Positions 1 through 7,405 of a stretch of 36,629 bases of DNA are shown here, in pieces (position 1 is the stretch's first letter; each line of letters opens with the position of its first letter). The notes under the pieces were generated by a model. It made no database searches, had not been told where the DNA came from, and worked only from the letters and a program-made list of their open reading frames with translations. The stretch comes from Clostridia bacterium (GTDB lineage: Bacteria > Bacillota > Clostridia > Monoglobales > Monoglobaceae), in contig JAFSDN010000084.1 of the NCBI GenBank assembly GCA_017436245.1, positions 1-36,629 on the forward strand, written 5' to 3'. The translations under genes were made by a program, and so were the position numbers.

Positions 1-2
1 AA

Positions 3-1272
3 TGCTACACTAAAACCATTTTAGGTTAAAAATTGAATTGGATTGTGAAAAAAGTTTCTAACGAACTACTCTTGTTCGATTGAAACTTTTTCTTTTTGTC
101 TTAAATAGTGATAAAAATCAGCCTCTGCTTTATTTGGTGTATGATACCTCAAAAAAGTGTGCGGTCTCTTGTCATTATAGAACACTACATAATCGGACAA
201 AGCCTTCCGTAAATGCTCTTCAGATTTATAATTTGTCCTATATAATTCTTCTTGTTTTAAAGTTTTGAAAAACGATTCACAGACGGAATTGTCGTAGGGA
301 ACGCCTCTCCTTGAAAATGATTGTTGAATACCGAATGAAAGGAGAGAAGTTCTGAAAGCTTTTGCTGTATAATTTTTTCCTTGGTCACTATGAAATAACA
401 GTTTTGAAGGATCCGGTTTTCTTTCTTCGTATGCGTTAATTAAACTTGTTTTCGTCAACCATGTGGAATTTCGTTTTGATACAGTAAGCGAAATTATTTT
501 CCTTGCATATAGGTCTATTATAACACAAATATAATATGTTTTATCCTTTAACTTGAAATATGTAACATCACTAACCCAAACTTCGTTAGGTGCTTGAGGA
601 TTGAATTGCTGATTCAGAATGTTCTGTCTGCGCTCTTGGTTTTGAAGATATATAGTTTTGGAACTTGATTTAATACTAAACCAACCATTTTCGTGCATTA
701 TTTTGGCGACAGTTTTCTCTGTTGTTTTATAGCCTCTGTCATTCATTATTGCAGCGACTTTGCCAGAACCAAAGGTTTGCTTACTTTCGTTATAAATTTC
801 CTCTACAATGGGGGTTAATTCTTTAATCCTCTGTGCGGCTAATGTGTTGTCATTTTTGTTTCGTAGAATGTGATTGTAGTAACTTCCTTTTGCCACACTC
901 AATGCCTCGCATAATGTGGTTATGCTGTACACCGATGAAAACTCTTTAATGATTTCATACCTCTGATGAAGTGGCGCATCAACAGTGCAGCCGCAGGTTT
1001 TGAGAATTTGAATTATGTTCTCAAGCTTTTCACAATGCATTTTAAGTTTGTTATAGTCGCCTTTGTTTAACGGCTTGTTACTGCTATCATCAGAATTGCG
1101 ACTGTTAATCCAATTATAAATGGTACTTCTCGCAATTCCGGTTGATTGATGAATTGACATAATGCTTTCTCCGTTTAAGTGCATACTGACTACACCATCT
1201 CGTTTTTCTTGTGTGTAATATCGTTTCATAATAGAAACCTCCTTTAAAGTTAAAATGGTTTCTATTGTATCA
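3..1272 (-). mobile_element. Complete IS3-family insertion sequence
   Basis: A 1270-bp element carries one transposase gene and is bounded by imperfect terminal inverted repeats. The left end begins TGCTACACTAAAACCATTTTA (3-23), and the reverse complement of the right end (1251-1272) begins TGATACAATAGAAACCATTTT, so the arms match apart from two substitutions and one inserted base. Both ends have the TG...CA termini usual in IS3 elements. The base triplet after the right end is TAA and the two visible bases before the left end are AA, which fits a 3-bp target duplication, but the window starts one base too late to prove it. Confidence 0.85.
66..1229 (-). CDS. IS3-family transposase, single-ORF form
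   Basis: This 387-residue protein would catalyse cut-out and insertion of the surrounding element. Residues 1-45 form a helix-turn-helix like that of OrfA (GIARSTIYNWINS), residues 90-200 match the usual HTH_21 linker, and 205-370 form the rve/DDE integrase core. The catalytic triad is visible as D221 (VSDVTYF), D282 (HSDQG) and E318 (CESFFK). The last two are separated by 35 residues, which is the DD35E hallmark of the family. Most IS3 elements make this protein by -1 frameshifting between two ORFs, whereas here it is one uninterrupted frame. A good ribosome-binding site (AAAGGAGG) precedes the ATG. The gene appears intact and possibly active. Confidence 0.93.
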   Translation of the reverse strand: MKRYYTQEKRDGVVSMHLNGESIMSIHQSTGIARSTIYNWINSRNSDDSSNKPLNKGDYNKLKMHCEKLENIIQILKTCGCTVDAPLHQRYEIIKEFSSVYSITTLCEALSVAKGSYYNHILRNKNDNTLAAQRIKELTPIVEEIYNESKQTFGSGKVAAIMNDRGYKTTEKTVAKIMHENGWFSIKSSSKTIYLQNQERRQNILNQQFNPQAPNEVWVSDVTYFKLKDKTYYICVIIDLYARKIISLTVSKRNSTWLTKTSLINAYEERKPDPSKLLFHSDQGKNYTAKAFRTSLLSFGIQQSFSRRGVPYDNSVCESFFKTLKQEELYRTNYKSEEHLRKALSDYVVFYNDKRPHTFLRYHTPNKAEADFYHYLRQKEKVSIEQE

Positions 1273-1345
1273 TAAAATTACGAAATAGACAAAAAAATAA
1301 AAGCAAACAATTTTTAAAAACTAATTGCTTTTATTTTTGTGAAAA

Positions 1346-1960
1346 TTAGTCTCTGTTTTCATTTTTAAGAACTTCCGAAGAGGAATGGCGGATTAAGAAA
1401 CCAAACAAATCGGAGGAGGAGTTATCAATGATATTGATGAGTTCCTTTTTGCTTGCTTCCATTTTTTTATAAAATTTAAATACATCATTTTCCTCGATAC
1501 CTTGTTCTAAATCAGAATTATTTACGGTATCTGAAAAGGTGCGAAAAAGGTCAGTGAACTCTATAATTATGTTTATAAATTTATCAATCATATAATTTTT
1601 ATCAGAAGTAAGTTGATTTACTGCAAAGTTATCTTGCAGCAACCAATTTATTGCTGAAATCAACTCGTTTTTATATTTTTCAGGCAACATGTTGAGTCCT
1701 AATTCAAGCGTATTTGATGAAGTAATCCATTGGGTATAATGTTCATTGTTTTTGAAAGGACTGATTCCAAAAATATAATCTGGAGTACAGTTGAAAAATT
1801 GACAAGCCTTGGATATAAATATGCTGTCAGGGGGGCGTTTTCCAAGCTCATATCCTGCAATTGTCATTCTGGTAACTCCCAGCTCGGCAGCAAGTTTTTC
1901 TTGCGAAATATTTTGTTCTTCTCTTAAACTGCGTAAACGTTCTTTGACTGTATCATTCAT
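1346..1960 (-). CDS. XRE-family transcriptional regulator
   Basis: This 204-residue protein has an N-terminal Cro/C1-type helix-turn-helix (about residues 6-60: LRSLREEQNISQEKLAAELGVTR). It is followed by an alpha-helical domain of unknown type that probably mediates dimerisation or signal sensing. It is transcribed away from the barnase/barstar pair. Its own promoter is visible on the minus strand as TTGATT (2010-2005), a 17-bp spacer and TATAAT (1987-1982), with AGAGGTGA as ribosome-binding site. One copy of a 14-bp inverted repeat lies just upstream of this promoter and the other copy lies beyond the divergent promoter. I infer that it represses itself and the RNase operon. The inducer is unknown. 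Confidence 0.85.
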   Translation of the reverse strand: MNDTVKERLRSLREEQNISQEKLAAELGVTRMTIAGYELGKRPPDSIFISKACQFFNCTPDYIFGISPFKNNEHYTQWITSSNTLELGLNMLPEKYKNELISAINWLLQDNFAVNQLTSDKNYMIDKFINIIIEFTDLFRTFSDTVNNSDLEQGIEENDVFKFYKKMEASKKELINIIDNSSSDLFGFLIRHSSSEVLKNENRD

Positions 1961-2013
1961 TAGTAAATCACCTCTTATATGATTATATCATTTATTGAAT
2001 AAAAAATCAAGCA

Positions 2014-2083
2014 TAAAATATTTATCAAAAACCATTGACAAGATTAAAAATATATGCTATAATTTATAATGATAAATATTTTA
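2014..2083. promoter_or_regulatory. Divergent control region with paired 14-bp operator candidates
   Basis: A perfect inverted repeat, TAAAATATTTATCA at 2014-2027 and TGATAAATATTTTA at 2070-2083, brackets a consensus promoter. That promoter has TTGACA at 2035-2040, a 17-bp spacer and TATAAT at 2058-2063, and fires toward the RNase gene. The left arm also abuts the -35 box of the divergent XRE gene. Two identical sites facing each other across a promoter are what a dimeric repressor that loops or bridges DNA would need. The role as XRE operator is an inference. Confidence 0.7.
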
Positions 2084-2104
2084 GGCAAGAATGGAGGTGA
2101 AAAA

Positions 2105-2614
2105 ATGAGATATAGTTCAAAATGGAAAATGTGGAAGGCGATTCTTGATTTTAAAATTTGCTTGAATTGTCGTAAGAATCATGGTAAAATATACGAAATA
2201 AATGAATTTGTATATCCCGAACCACCGCTCCATCCAAATTGTAGATGTGAAATTGAAAGACTTAGAGTTTTGCTTGCTGGAACTGCAACAAATGATGGAA
2301 TAGAGGGAGCAGACTTACATTTGAAACTCTATGGAAAACTACCAAGTTATTACATATCAAAAGAAGTTGCTGAGCAACTTGGGTATAAGTCATATTTGGG
2401 AAATTTATCAAGAGTTGCACCAAATAAAATGCTTTTTAAGGGGTTTTATGAAAATAGAGATGGACATTTACCATCTGCTCCAGGCAGAATATGGTACGAA
2501 GCAGATATAAATTACGAGGTAGGTTATAGGGGAACAGAGAGAATATTGTTTTCAAATGACGGATTGATTTTTGTAACTTATGACCATTATCATACTTTTG
2601 TCGAAATTGAATAA
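2105..2614 (+). CDS. Barnase-family ribonuclease toxin with Cys-rich phage-head-like N-terminus
   Basis: This 169-residue protein has a C-terminal barnase/N1-type RNase domain (about residues 63-169). The barnase active-site set is all in register: K78 (GKLP), E132 (YEADINY), R142 and R146 (YRGTERIL) and H161 (DHYHTF). It should therefore cleave RNA. Residues 15-55 contain C19-x2-C22 and HPNCRC (43-48), a pattern typical of the C-terminus of MuF/SPP1-gp7 phage head proteins, so the toxin looks like a trimmed phage-associated polymorphic toxin. There is no signal peptide, unlike secreted barnase. The start at 2105 is preferred over an in-frame ATG at 2069 because GGAGGTGA (2093-2100) precedes it and 2069 lies at the predicted transcription start. 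The barstar-like inhibitor follows 11 bp downstream. Confidence 0.88.
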   Translation: MRYSSKWKMWKAILDFKICLNCRKNHGKIYEINEFVYPEPPLHPNCRCEIERLRVLLAGTATNDGIEGADLHLKLYGKLPSYYISKEVAEQLGYKSYLGNLSRVAPNKMLFKGFYENRDGHLPSAPGRIWYEADINYEVGYRGTERILFSNDGLIFVTYDHYHTFVEIE

Positions 2615-2625
2615 GGAGGGATTCT

Positions 2626-2955
2626 ATGAATTACGAAGAACACATAAAACGGTATGCATTTAAACCAATAAAAGAAAATCCAATTATATTAGATTTTACA
2701 GGTTGCAAATATTTAGGGGAAATACATTTGATATTGAAAACAAAATTTGGCTTGCCTGAATATTATGGTGAAAATTGGGATGCGCTATGGGATTGCTTGC
2801 AGGGACTTTTTAATCAAAGAGGAAACTTTAAGGTTAATATATATGGTTTTTTTTCATTGCCTGATGATTTAAGGGAATATTGTAAAACTATGCTTGAAAT
2901 TTTTGATGATGTACATGAAGAAACCCCTAATGTATTGTTTGAACTTATTTCATGA
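2626..2955 (+). CDS. Barstar-family ribonuclease inhibitor
   Basis: This 109-residue protein belongs to the barstar family, which plugs the active site of barnase-like RNases. The diagnostic stretch LPEYYGENWDALWDCL (43-58) is nearly identical to barstar. It includes D52 and D56, equivalents of barstar D35 and D39 that contact the RNase active site, and the tyrosines and Gly-Glu-Asn turn. The protein is slightly longer at the N-terminus than the roughly 90-residue archetype. It follows the RNase gene by 11 bp with its own AAGGAGGG ribosome-binding site, so toxin and immunity are co-expressed. A strong terminator follows. This is the expected arrangement for self-protection against an intracellular RNase. 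Confidence 0.93.
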   Translation: MNYEEHIKRYAFKPIKENPIILDFTGCKYLGEIHLILKTKFGLPEYYGENWDALWDCLQGLFNQRGNFKVNIYGFFSLPDDLREYCKTMLEIFDDVHEETPNVLFELIS

Positions 2956-2984
2956 GTTGCATCTATTTTGTACGTGAAAGCCAG

Positions 2985-3016
2985 AAAAAACGACTTGTTT
3001 CGACAAGTCGTTTTTT
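2985..3016. terminator. Bidirectional intrinsic terminator after barstar
   Basis: A run of A bases, stem CGACTTGT / ACAAGTCG with a TTCG tetraloop, and a T6 run make a symmetric hairpin (AAAAAA on one side, TTTTTT on the other). It starts 29 bp after the barstar stop and can stop transcription from either strand. It is the first of three terminator-like hairpins in this gap that share the leader GCATYTATWTTGT. Confidence 0.85.
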
Positions 3017-3017
3017 C

Positions 3018-3189
3018 AGTTATATTTGCCTGCGGCAAGTTATATTGCTGCGCAGTTATATTCGGCTTACGCCGAGTGATATTGTGCTTCGCACAGTTTA
3101 ATGGCAAATATAATATCACTGAAACCGAAGGTTTCAATATCACTTTTGTTTTAACAAAAATATCACTCTAACGAAGTTGGAATATCACT
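3018..3189. repeat. Symmetric array of mini-hairpins joined by a 9-bp linker repeat
   Basis: The 9-mer AGTTATATT/AGTGATATT occurs at 3018, 3038, 3054 and 3075, and its inverse AATATCACT occurs at 3112, 3136, 3159 and 3181. Between consecutive copies lie small hairpins of unrelated sequence: TGCC-TGC-GGCA, TGC-TGC-GCA, CGGC-TTAC-GCCG, GTGC-TTC-GCAC, GAAACC-GAA-GGTTTC, TTTGTT-TT-AACAAA and AAC-GAA-GTT. Pairing outer linkers with outer linkers and inner with inner gives a rod with hairpins facing out at each junction. No gene is credible here. The function is unknown. Confidence 0.8.
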
Positions 3190-3223
3190 AAAAAATTTTT
3201 GCATCTATATTGTTCTGCTTTAC

Positions 3224-3269
3224 CAAAAAGAAACGACAATTTTTGACAGAAAGTTGTCGTTTCTTTTTG
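3224..3269. terminator. Terminator-like hairpin, second in the gap
   Basis: A perfect 16-bp stem (CAAAAAGAAACGACAA at 3224-3239 against 3254-3269) encloses a 14-base loop. The T-rich 3' arm and A-rich 5' arm make it usable on both strands. The leader GCATCTATATTGTTCTG (3201-3217) matches those of the two neighbouring hairpins. A pyrimidine-rich CT stretch (3270-3308) separates it from the third. Confidence 0.7.
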
Positions 3270-3340
3270 TACTCTTAACTCTTCACTTTTCTCTTTTCAC
3301 TCTTCTCTAAAAAAGAATGCATTTATATTGTTCTGATTTC

Positions 3341-3381
3341 CCTGAAAAAAGACTTGTCGATGGGCAAGTCTTTTTTTCAGG
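3341..3381. terminator. Terminator-like hairpin, third in the gap
   Basis: Arms CCTGAAAAAAGACTTG (3341-3356) and CAAGTC plus seven T and CAGG (3365-3381) pair with a single bulged base around an 8-base loop. The GACTTG/CAAGTC core resembles the first terminator at 2985. It lies 48 bp beyond the stop of the convergent AraC gene, so it probably insulates that gene from the RNase operon. Confidence 0.7.
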
Positions 3382-3429
3382 TTTTGGTTCAAATGTTAGG
3401 GTGGTAAAATACCCTTTCGGGTCTTTGAA

Positions 3430-4302
3430 TTACAACACCATATTCCGTGTTTTTTCACGGAATTGACGTGGAGTCATCCCTTTATATTTCTTGAATTTTG
3501 AAATGAAGTAGCTTGAGGTTGAAAAGCCCGAACGCCATGCAATATCGGTTATGCTTTTGTCGGAGGAAAGGAGCAGCTTTTCGGCTTCACGGAGCCGTAA
3601 AAAAGTTATGTATTCAACAAAGCTCTTTCCCATTGCCTTTTTAAAAAGGAAGGAAAAATGGTTGTAGCTCATATTGCAGATTGCTGCAACCTCGGCTTCG
3701 GTGGCTGTGATGAAGTTTTCGTCAACGTATTGCAGAGCAGTTTTCAGGGTATCGGTAATTTGCGCAGTTTCCGGCAGAATATTGCACTGATGCCAGTAAC
3801 GGAAGATTCCCGTAAAAAGTTTCAGTATATTTGCACGTATAACAAGCTCAAAAGCGGCTTCCTTGGAATCCCATTCGGTCATTATTTCGGAAATAAGTCC
3901 CTTTACATCTATGTTTTGCAGCTCATTGCTCCGAAAAATCTTCTGACGTGAGTTTTCAAGAAGAAAGGGCACAACAAACCTGAATTCAAAAAGCGAATTT
4001 TCGTCGGCATAAAGTATGTGGGGAAGAAATTTTATGCAGACATAATGTGATTCACGGTTATATGTGAAGGTGTGGGGTTCTTCCGAGTTGATAATAATCA
4101 AATCCCCCGTGCGGAAGTAGTTCTTTTCGCCGCCCGACCACACAACAGCATCGGTGTCAAAGGCATAAAGAAGCTCTATATAGTCGTGATAGTGGTATTT
4201 GTCGGGAATTTGAGAGTTGCTTTTCTGACCGTTACATTTTACGCAGTGAATCCAGCTTTTTATTCCGTTTACAATAAACGGCCCTTCGGGTATGTTATAC
4301 AT
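3430..4302 (-). CDS. AraC-family transcriptional regulator (module 1)
   Basis: This 290-residue protein has an N-terminal cupin-like sensing domain (about residues 1-165) and a C-terminal pair of AraC helix-turn-helix motifs (about 185-285). The second HTH reads ITDIAWRSGFSTSSYFISKFKKYKGMTPRQFR, a clear family signature split here by normal variation. The ATG at 4302 is preferred to the TTG one codon upstream. It is divergent from the Gfo/Idh/MocA-ThuA-isomerase operon that starts 118 bp away, so it is most likely the activator of that operon, with a sugar or keto-sugar as ligand. This role is inferred from position only. Confidence 0.9.
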   Translation of the reverse strand: MYNIPEGPFIVNGIKSWIHCVKCNGQKSNSQIPDKYHYHDYIELLYAFDTDAVVWSGGEKNYFRTGDLIIINSEEPHTFTYNRESHYVCIKFLPHILYADENSLFEFRFVVPFLLENSRQKIFRSNELQNIDVKGLISEIMTEWDSKEAAFELVIRANILKLFTGIFRYWHQCNILPETAQITDTLKTALQYVDENFITATEAEVAAICNMSYNHFSFLFKKAMGKSFVEYITFLRLREAEKLLLSSDKSITDIAWRSGFSTSSYFISKFKKYKGMTPRQFREKTRNMVL

Positions 4303-4371
4303 CAAATCAACCCCAATCGTAAAAAATTGATATTTTTGATTAAATATATTATATCATAGAATTATTAATTA

Positions 4372-4380
4372 TGCTATACT
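4372..4380 (+). promoter_or_regulatory. Extended -10 promoter for the oxidoreductase operon
   Basis: TGCTATACT is an extended -10 element (TG, one base, TATACT) 40 bp before the start of the first oxidoreductase gene. No good -35 box lies 17 bp upstream, which fits a promoter that needs an activator such as the divergent AraC protein. The assignment is by inspection only. Confidence 0.45.
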
Positions 4381-4419
4381 GATAATGAAAAAAATTCTTT
4401 TTTTATGGAGGATAAGATT

Positions 4420-5487
4420 ATGAGTAAAAAATTAAAGGTTGGTCTTATTGGTTTGGGAGGTATTTGCCGCGGAATGCATATGCCCGGCTACCAGAAAATA
4501 GATAATATTGAAATTGCGGCAATTTGCGATATTGTTCCGGAAAAAATTGAAACATTTAAGGAAAAATTCGAAATGCCCGATGTGGCATCATTCACAGATT
4601 ATAAAGAGCTTTTGAAGGTTGAGGGGCTGGATTTTATTGATATTTGCACTCCAAACTATCTCCACTCAATCATTGCTGTTGAAGCGCTTGAAAGCGGTAT
4701 AAACGTATTTTGTGAAAAGCCCGATGCAGTTTCGACGGCAGAAGCTCAGAGAATGATGGATGCGGCTGAAAAATCGGGCAAAAAGCTCATGGTTATGAGA
4801 AACAACCGTTACCGCAATACTGCAAAATACTTGAAGAAGTTTATTGAAGATGGCAAGATGGGCGAAATCTACTGCGGACGTTGCGGATGGCAGAGAAGAA
4901 GAGGTATTCCCGGCAAGGGCGGTTGGTTCACCACAAAGGAACAGTCCGGCGGTGGCCCGCTCATTGACCTTGGTGTACATATGATTGACCTTTCAATCTG
5001 GCTCATGGGCAACCCCACTCCTGTTGCGGTTTCGGGGTGTACATACGCAAAGTTTACAGATAGTGATGTTTCGGACTCTGTAAACTCGGATTTTGGCGAA
5101 AAGAACGTAGGCGGAATTTTTGACGTTGAAGACCTTGCAATGGGCTTCATTAAATTTGACAACGGTGCTTGCCTCCAGATTGAATTCTCATGGGCGTCAA
5201 ATGTTGAACAAGAAAATATGTTTGTTGAGCTCAGAGGAACAAAAGCCGGTGTGAAGTTTAAGGATGATAATGTTAAAATCTTTACCGAGAGTGACGGAAC
5301 CCTTGAAGATATTATTCCAAAGGTTACAGATGTTCCCGGTATACACGGCGAAAATATCAAACACTTTACAGATGTTCTCCGAAACGGTGTTGAACCTGAC
5401 TTCACTCCCATTCAGGGTGTTAATATGATAAAGATTCTGGAGGCTATGTATAAGTCAGCCGAAACAGGTAATGAAGTGAAGCTGTAA
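4420..5487 (+). CDS. Gfo/Idh/MocA-family NAD(P)-dependent oxidoreductase (first)
   Basis: This 355-residue protein should oxidise or reduce a hydroxyl on a sugar, glycoside or polyol using NAD(P). The N-terminal Rossmann motif is GLIGLGGICRGMH, the conserved EKP loop is present (CEKPDAVS, near residue 93), and the C-terminal catalytic strand is GGGPLIDLGVHMIDL with the family's Asp and His. The start is the ATG at 4420, because GGAGG at 4407-4411 precedes it; an in-frame ATG at 4405 overlaps that site. It heads a four-gene operon with ThuA-like, isomerase-like and a second Gfo/Idh/MocA gene. The substrate cannot be read from sequence. The company it keeps suggests formation of a 3-keto sugar. 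Confidence 0.9.
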   Translation: MSKKLKVGLIGLGGICRGMHMPGYQKIDNIEIAAICDIVPEKIETFKEKFEMPDVASFTDYKELLKVEGLDFIDICTPNYLHSIIAVEALESGINVFCEKPDAVSTAEAQRMMDAAEKSGKKLMVMRNNRYRNTAKYLKKFIEDGKMGEIYCGRCGWQRRRGIPGKGGWFTTKEQSGGGPLIDLGVHMIDLSIWLMGNPTPVAVSGCTYAKFTDSDVSDSVNSDFGEKNVGGIFDVEDLAMGFIKFDNGACLQIEFSWASNVEQENMFVELRGTKAGVKFKDDNVKIFTESDGTLEDIIPKVTDVPGIHGENIKHFTDVLRNGVEPDFTPIQGVNMIKILEAMYKSAETGNEVKL

Positions 5488-5539
5488 AAAATTGTTCATC
5501 TCACTACTTAAGTATTAATACAGAGAGGAAGAATACAAA

Positions 5540-6247
5540 ATGAAAGTATTGGTATGGAATGAATTTATTCACGAAAAGAAAAAGCCCGAAGTTGCGGAGC
5601 TTTATCCCAACGGTATGCACAACTGTATTGCGGACTTTCTGAGAGCAGACGATATTGAAGTGAGAACAGCTACCCTTGATGATGAGGAATGCGGTCTTAC
5701 AGAAGAAGTTCTTGCGGAAACAGATGTTCTCATCTGGTGGGGTCATGCAGGACACAATGAAGTTCCTGACGAGATTGTTGAAAGAATCCACAAATATGTT
5801 GTGGGCGGTATGGGGCTTATTGCACTCCATTCGGCGCATTTTTCAAAAATATTCAAAAAGGTTATGGGAACAAGCTGTACCCTCAAATGGCGCAACGATG
5901 AGCGTGAAAGAATCTGGACAATTATGCCCAATCATCCCATTGCAGAGGGTGTTGACGAAAGCTTTGTAATTGAAAATGAAGAAATGTACGGAGAACCCTT
6001 TGATATTGCAAAGCCTGACGATGTTATTTTCATCGGCTGGTTCAAGGGCGGCGAAGTGTTCAGGTCGGGCTGCACATGGACAAGAGGAAACGGAAAGGTT
6101 TTCTATTTCCAGCCCGGACATGAAACAAACCCCATTTTCCACAACGAGAATGTTCAGAAGATTATCCGCAATGCCGTAAGATGGGCTTGCCCCATAAAGA
6201 AAAATATTGAAATGGGTGCGCCTTGGAGCGCTCCCGTCGAGGAATAA
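5540..6247 (+). CDS. ThuA-like (trehalose utilisation) domain protein
   Basis: This 235-residue protein fits the ThuA family, a class I glutamine amidotransferase-like fold without the amidotransferase active site. Visible marks are MKVLVWNEF at strand 1, [17 protein letters not shown], the segment [22 protein letters not shown] and [16 protein letters not shown]. In rhizobia, ThuA acts with the Gfo/Idh protein ThuB in oxidising trehalose and related disaccharides to 3-keto forms. The gene sits 52 bp after the first oxidoreductase with a GAGAGGAAG ribosome-binding site. Its exact chemistry here is not known. A role in keto-glycoside handling is inferred from its partners. Confidence 0.87.
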   Translation: MKVLVWNEFIHEKKKPEVAELYPNGMHNCIADFLRADDIEVRTATLDDEECGLTEEVLAETDVLIWWGHAGHNEVPDEIVERIHKYVVGGMGLIALHSAHFSKIFKKVMGTSCTLKWRNDERERIWTIMPNHPIAEGVDESFVIENEEMYGEPFDIAKPDDVIFIGWFKGGEVFRSGCTWTRGNGKVFYFQPGHETNPIFHNENVQKIIRNAVRWACPIKKNIEMGAPWSAPVEE

Positions 6248-6248
6248 T

Positions 6249-6380
6249 CAGAGAGATGTTAAAATTGCCCGGAACGCACAAACTTCACCACTCGACGTAC
6301 ACAAGTACGCCTTCGGGTGCCCCAAAGCCGTGGGTTTGGGTTCGGTTTGTGTGTTCCAAACGATTTTTCCTATCTCTCTG
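6249..6380. repeat. Nested palindromic element inside the operon
   Basis: The gap between the ThuA-like and isomerase genes holds a nested inverted repeat. The outer arms are CAGAGAGAT (6249-6257) and ATCTCTCTG (6372-6380). A second pair is GGAACGCACAAAC (6271-6283) with GTTTGTGTGTTCC (6345-6357), pairing throughout with one G-T wobble. Inside are a GTAC-acaa-GTAC hairpin and CCCAAAGCC / GGGTTTGGG (6321-6340). No ORF is credible. It could be a mobile palindromic repeat or an mRNA-stability or processing element. Confidence 0.75.
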
Positions 6381-6436
6381 TAGTTTAAAACTGTTTAAAA
6401 TAATTAAACGAATTGTTTTGAAAGGAGAAAAGTTTT

Positions 6437-7405
6437 ATGGAACTCTCAGTTATGTCACCAGTTTTGAATCAAATGGGAATGGAGGAGGCTCTCAAATATC
6501 TCAGCGAGCTTGGTGTTGACAGTATTGAAATCGGTGCAGGAGGCTACCCCGGCAAGGCTCACCTTGACCCAAAGGACTATATTGATAATCCTGAAAAGGT
6601 AGCTTGGCTCAAAGGTCTTCTCGAAAAATACAATATAAAAATTTCGGCAATTGCCTGCCATGGTAATGCTGTTCATCCAAATAAGGAAATTGCGGCTCAG
6701 TTCCACAATGATTTTGTTGATGCAATGAAGGTTGCGGCGCTTCTGGGCGTTGATACAATCATCGGATTTTCAGGCTGCCCCGGCGATTGTGAAAATTCAC
6801 AAAACCCCAACTGGGTTACCTGCGCATGGCCGCCTGAATATCTTGATATTCTTGACTGGCAATGGAACAAGGTTATTATTCCGTACTGGAAAGAGACAGC
6901 AAAGCTGGCTCAGGAAATGGGCATAAAGAAAATTGCCTTTGAAATGCATCCGGGATTCTGCGTTTATAACCCCGCAACACTTTTGAAGCTGAGAGCGGCT
7001 GTTGGTGATATTATTGGTGCAAACGTTGACCCAAGTCACCTTTTCTGGCAGGGAATTGACCCCTGTGAAGCCATAAAGATGCTTGGCGGTGATGCAATTT
7101 ATCATTTCCATGCAAAGGATACAAAGATTGATGACGCAAACACATCAAAAATCGGTGTTCTTGACACTCAGGAATACGGCGATATTCTCAACCGTTCATG
7201 GGTGTTCAGAACAGTTGGCTACGGTCACGGCAAAGAAGTTTGGAACAATATTATTTCAACTCTCAAGGCTGTGGGCTATGACGGTGCAATTTCAATTGAG
7301 CATGAGGATGGACTTATGTCACCAAAAGAGGGTCTTGAAAAGGCAATTGCTCTGCTTAAAGACACAATAATTTATGAAACAGCAGGAGAAATGTGGTGGG
7401 CATAA
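6437..7405 (+). CDS. Sugar phosphate isomerase/epimerase-like TIM barrel
   Basis: This 322-residue protein is of the xylose-isomerase-like/AP-endonuclease-2 TIM-barrel superfamily that includes IolE and many keto-sugar enzymes. Likely metal ligands are seen as E169 (FEMHPGF), D198 and H201 (NVDPSHLFW), H225 (YHFHAKD) and a C-terminal Glu in SIEHEDG. Members act as isomerases, epimerases or lyases on sugars and inositol derivatives. In C-glycoside and 3-keto-glycoside pathways a protein of this fold performs the cleavage after oxidation by a Gfo/Idh/MocA enzyme. It has AAAGGAG upstream. Its stop codon overlaps the start of the next oxidoreductase (TAATG), pointing to translational coupling. 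The reaction is inferred, not shown. Confidence 0.88.
   Translation: MELSVMSPVLNQMGMEEALKYLSELGVDSIEIGAGGYPGKAHLDPKDYIDNPEKVAWLKGLLEKYNIKISAIACHGNAVHPNKEIAAQFHNDFVDAMKVAALLGVDTIIGFSGCPGDCENSQNPNWVTCAWPPEYLDILDWQWNKVIIPYWKETAKLAQEMGIKKIAFEMHPGFCVYNPATLLKLRAAVGDIIGANVDPSHLFWQGIDPCEAIKMLGGDAIYHFHAKDTKIDDANTSKIGVLDTQEYGDILNRSWVFRTVGYGHGKEVWNNIISTLKAVGYDGAISIEHEDGLMSPKEGLEKAIALLKDTIIYETAGEMWWA

Noticed and set aside
2968..3171. Open frame of 67 codons over the hairpin array
   Set aside because: It begins before the barstar terminator and reads through that terminator and the palindromic repeats. Its composition follows the repeat, and no ribosome-binding site precedes it.
3018..3189. CRISPR array
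   Set aside because: The repeats are 9 bp, reverse orientation halfway, and the spacers are self-complementary hairpins. No cas genes are present.
4869..5411. 180-codon antisense frame opposite the first oxidoreductase
   Set aside because: It is a shadow of the real gene with Ser/Pro/Thr-rich composition typical of antisense frames.
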